A stretch of DNA of 64,000 bases from Haplomitrium mnioides (taxonomy: Eukaryota; Marchantiophyta; Haplomitriopsida; Calobryales): positions 1 through 64,000 of the forward strand of contig JBNGIS010001449.1 of the NCBI GenBank assembly GCA_049999725.1, read 5' to 3'. This document shows, piece by piece, positions 60,133-64,000 of the stretch (within the stretch, counting starts at the first letter, position 1; the number at the start of each line of letters is the position of its first letter). Under the pieces are notes generated by a model. It searched no databases. It saw nothing but the letters and a program-made list of their open reading frames with translations, and had not been told where the DNA came from. The position numbers and the translations under genes were made by a program.

Positions 60133-61836
60133 TTAGGACTTGAAAGTCCATATGCATGGACTTGAAAGTCCTACGCGTATGGACTCAAGAGTCATGGCAA
60201 GCATTGACTTGATAACCTTAAAAAAAATCCCATACAACTTTAGAAAAAGAATTGAAGATTGGAAAAAACTTACCAACAATTTCTTAAACTCGAGTAAAAT
60301 GAGGACATCTTCGACTTCTTTGTGTGGATGGGATACTCCATCCTTGCTTCCTCCCACGAGCTACAGTACACCTCAAACCAAAAATATTTTACCATCACCA
60401 CCAAAACTTTATATCTCTCAAGTTTGCGAGACATTCCTTCAATTGAAAGCTCTCCGGCTTCTACCCGCTTCAAAACACAAATTTTTATTTCGTCGAGAAA
60501 ACCTTTGAAAGAACCTCCACAATGTCCACTTCATGTCCTCTATTCTCCAAGATCCTTTGGCCTTTAGCTTTTGACCCTTCATCGTATTTTTCTCCTACGT
60601 CGTAAATATGCTCTATTGTAGCTCCCATATCTCTCCACTTTGGAGTGCAAGCTCGAACCAATTGTCTTAAGATGTGACGGGCTTCTCAAGAGTAGACATT
60701 GGCTTTATCTCCAAAGTCTCTAGCACCAATTCCTTTTTTATTTTGGGGATGACACCATCCCACTCTCCATGTACCTCTAATGCCAATGCTCAAACTTTTG
60801 AATCGATGTCATTTCCAACCTGTACCATTGGTTATAATTGCCTTTAGTTGCAAAGATGCGAGCTTTTGTTGGTATCAGCCCCATGTAAACATAGCAATTG
60901 CAAAGCAAAAGCATAGGATTTTTCTCTCCATGTTTGGTAGTCAAAAGCTGCCTTGTTGCAACATTATAATTGCCTCTTGCAATTTTGTATATGTATTTGT
61001 CAGGATTCTTGATGTCGAACTCTGACTTATCTCTTAACCCGCACTTCAGATCCACCACAACAATGAAGAAATTGTGTGCATACTTGTTTGTGAGCATGAT
61101 TTGCGCCAAAAGCTCTACAAAATCTTCATTTAGCCTCCTAATTTGGAATGGCCTTCAACTGTCTATTCTATGTTTCAAAAAATTAAGATTTTCCAACCGA
61201 ATTGTTATTATTTCCTTTCTGACTTTGCACTGCTGAATTGCAAACACCCTAATCGTATTTTTGTCTTCCTCAGACACTCTCTGAGGATCCATCTCCTCTT
61301 GTTCTTGAAAGGTCCGCAGCCCCTTGTGCGATTGTCTTTTGATCTTGAGGTTGGAGCCTGCACTGGCTCTGACTCTACTTCCTCCTCTGAGCTACTAAGA
61401 GTTGAAGATAAAGGAGCAGTTGAAGATGAGCTGGTTGGAGATGGGGATTGAAGCAGCTCCTCCTCAATAGGTGGTGGACACACATGCTTCTTCTTTGGTA
61501 GGGCATGACTTTTCTTTCTTGGAGCCTCCACTGGCTCCATCTCCTTCTTTTTTTTTGGAGTAGGTGGTCCACCTATTGCTATTGCAGTAAATGTTGAATA
61601 TGAACGCCTTGCTTGACTTTCAAAAGTTTGATAGAGATGGCAACTTGATGAAGTTCTTTTCTGCCCGCTTGGCATCTGGGTAAGCATTGACGAAGTCTGA
61701 CAAATATTGAGAGAGCTAAAAAAAAAACGATCAATGACTTAAAACAACCGCTACTTTGAACCAGGAACAGGCTACTCAGAATAGGAACAACAGCCGCTAC
61801 TTTGAACCAAGAACCGCTACAAGGTTCTTGTTTCAT
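60133..61836 (-). pseudogene. Decayed N-terminal part of the unit A gene
   Basis: Minus-strand frames upstream of the methyltransferase block are likely the same gene. 61687-61208 encodes a Lys/Glu/Ser-rich linker (PKKKKEMEPVEAPRKKSH and a Ser-Glu-rich run). 61109-60777 reads as a conserved-looking domain with NPMLLLCNCYVYMGLIPTKA and GNYNQWYRLEM. 60473-60270 encodes another helical, charged block. Frames between them are broken by stops. I do not recognise a family for these parts, and the true exon structure cannot be set. No reverse transcriptase, integrase or transposase motif was seen. Confidence 0.45.
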
Positions 61837-62622
61837 TTTTTGCTCTCAAAAATCAATTTTGTAATTTGGGCATCAAAAATCATGATTTTCACGCTAGTAA
61901 TATTTGTTTGAAAAATTTGTAATTATGCATATCAAAATAGCTCACTTTGAGTGCAAAATGTATTGAAAACAAATTTTCTTATGAGTATTTTAACAATATT
62001 ACATCTATATTTCATCTTTCAAAAGTATGAGCATCAACAAACAAATGATATCGAAACATTTATATGACATTTGTTGTTAAATATTTTCAAAACAAACAAT
62101 AATATCTATAATTTGAAATTTTGATTAAAACATTCAAAATTTATACAAAAAATTTTTGAAAAAGAACCCTAAAGTATTGGCGTAAGGGATTGTTGAAGCA
62201 AATATATGAAAAGATTGTTGAAGCTTATGCGTGCATGGACAATTGAGGCCCAAGTGTCGACACACTTTGTTTGAAAGATACTTGTACGCAGGGACAACTA
62301 CATCTAACTTGAGCTTGAATAACTGAAGCCCATGGGAGCATAGACAACTGAAGCGATCCAGAACTACTGAGCAATTGGAAGCAAGGAATGCAGAAGGTCG
62401 TCTAAGAAGAAACAAAAAAATGAAAAAGGAAAGTGAACTTCCATGCCAGCATAGACTACGTTATTAATTTTCAAAAAAACCAAATTGTTTTGCTCAAAAA
62501 CCATTTTGCGCACCAAATTGAATCATGATGAAAAGATTTTAAATGGATTGGGACTGCAACAAGATTGAAACTTTAGCAAACAAAGCTTTGTAAAAAAATA
62601 CTTTATTAATAGAATAGTTTCT
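61837..62622. repeat. Inter-unit AT-rich spacer
   Basis: It separates unit A from unit B and resembles the 57.95-58.65 kb region in order and wording, including a 'ctactttgaac' block just upstream (near 61.75 and 61.8 kb versus 57.96 kb). No intact gene was seen. Confidence 0.5.
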
Positions 62623-63983
62623 TCAACCAGATACCACGGCTCTATCCTCTTCAGAAGGAATTGTCTCATCTAAATCCAGCAGCTGAGCATTTGCAGCCGC
62701 TAGAGAGTCTTGTCGAGACTTTCCAGTCCCAAAGATGGCAACAAAATCACTAGTGGTACTTGTAGTACAAAGAGGAACATGTTCCTTGTGGTATGCATAC
62801 ACTATCTGTGACTCTGTTACATCGGATAGCAAGGAAGCCATTGTCAAAACTCTTTGAGGAATGTAGATAGACTAACGTCTATCATATTCCACAATGATGC
62901 AGCTTTGCATTAGCTTTAAAGCACAGACAAGGCATGTGCCAGACCCAAAGCAAAGATCTAAGATCCAATCTTGCTCTGTTGACAAATGGTCAATAAAAAA
63001 TTTGTAAAGAGCCTGCAGCTTTTGGTAAGCATTCACAAGAGCATCATCTCCTAGATGTTTTAGTTTTGCCAAAACCACAAGACAACTAAAAACACTGTGC
63101 ATTATTTGCCAAGATAGACCCGTCGTAGGAGTAGGCTGCAAATTGAAAAGCCTTATGCTCCTCTTTCCTTCCTTCATCTAGTAGCCAACAGTCCAATACT
63201 CGTGGGCGTATGCGATTCTAGAACCACTAGAATGATGAATGTTGCTTTTGTCCATATAATAAGAAAAACAAACAAATCAAACACTGTAAACAAAGTGTAG
63301 AGAAACTAAACAAGATAAACTTAAAACCCAAAAAATCAAAGAAGAATTTACCAGATGTTGTAGTCGATGGCACAGCAAACTTTCGAAAGAGCATCCTCGA
63401 TGATGCCAAATTGTTGGGACAAATGTATAATTACAAATGACCAAACATCCAATGTTGTTATTGTCGCAAAAGATGAAACCATGTAAAAAATGTCATCTTT
63501 GGAAAAAGGTTCCGAATCGTTATGCTTGCATTCCTTAAGGTTGTAACCGTAAGGAATATCTGCAATTGCCAAAGTGAAACATCTAGGTTTCACAAATCCC
63601 TTCAATTGACAAGTGTGATCCTCCCCGTGGACTTGGTAAAATGCCACATTGAGACTATCAACATAGGACAACAATTCCTCATCCTCATCTCTGCAACATC
63701 ATTTTGCTATCTTTATTTCCACTCTCTAGCTTTTTAGCAATGAAGAAAAAAAGCTGGAGGATAGGAAACAAGTGTGAGAGCTTGGTCTTGATCTTCTCAT
63801 GCTTCTTCGACCCCCGATCTTTTTTGACCTTGGGCAGCTGCAGCCAATTTTTTCGCGAGCTGACATTTGAATGTTTTGTCCCTCTGCACACATCAAAAAC
63901 AGAAAAAAAAAATAAGAGGAGACAAAAAAGAAATTTAAAACTAGAGAGAGAAAGACAATTTGAACAAAAACCCTGGACTCCAA
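62623..63983 (-). pseudogene. Decayed methyltransferase-like gene, unit B (continues past the window)
   Basis: This is a second copy of the unit A gene in the same orientation, offset by about 3.93 kb (DIPY codons at 63549-63560 versus 59618-59629). The segment ending at 63348 carries IADIPYGYNLKECKHND. The next (63177-62872) carries EQDWILDLCFGSGTCLVCALK, a good motif I (GSGT), and CIIVEYDRR. Stops at 63178-63180 and 62872-62874 break the frame, at positions different from those in unit A. The tail (62847-62623) is collinear with the unit A tail. The upstream half of this copy lies beyond 64000. Confidence 0.65.
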
Positions 63984-64000
63984 ACTAAGATGGACATGGA

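Overview
The window is nuclear DNA of a land plant. Every recognisable gene is eukaryotic: spliced, with GT-AG introns mostly 80-1200 bp, in AT-rich spacers. Several genes belong to plant-specific families: glucan water dikinase, the plastid starch protein LSF1, a GT-1 trihelix factor and a CDKD kinase. Moderate introns, abundant degenerate repeats and two long proteins outside the seed-plant repertoire I know suggest a seed-free plant such as a moss or liverwort. The species cannot be fixed from the sequence. Four runs of N mark assembly gaps; two of them look artificial.

Layout. 1-350 is a promoter-like repeat, related to an inverted copy at 57.0-57.4 kb. 2263-5140 (+) is a 7-exon CDKD (CDK-activating kinase). 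5.7-7.2 kb holds repeats. 8072-9490 (-) is an intronless membrane-anchored methyltransferase. 10316-10527 (+) is a pair of tRNA-Leu genes. 10981-13333 (-) is a type I membrane protein with a thrombospondin type-1 repeat. 13881-16988 (-) is a protein with four CCHC zinc knuckles. 17424-19296 (-) is an unrecognised 384-aa protein. 21568-29211 (+) is a very large EF-hand/coiled-coil protein. 29389-38250 (-) is alpha-glucan, water dikinase (about 33 exons). 38.3-46.2 kb is mostly empty, with a 400-N gap. 46187-49337 (+) is a GT-1 trihelix factor. 51550-55602 (+) is LSF1. 55.9-57.0 kb is minisatellite-like. 58-64 kb is a head-to-tail array of decayed genes with beta-class DNA methyltransferase motifs.

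Genes that work together: GWD phosphorylates starch at the granule surface and LSF1 is a starch-bound factor needed for the following breakdown step. The two lie about 13 kb apart with only the GT-1 gene between them. CDKD and GT-1 act in transcription and cell-cycle control. The other genes show no evident pathway link.

Exon models for CDKD, the TSP1 protein, the zinc-knuckle protein, the 384-aa protein, GT-1 and LSF1 were built by hand. In each, splice phases agree across all junctions and the summed coding length is a multiple of three. The GWD model and one junction of the EF-hand gene (26.1-26.9 kb) are incomplete.
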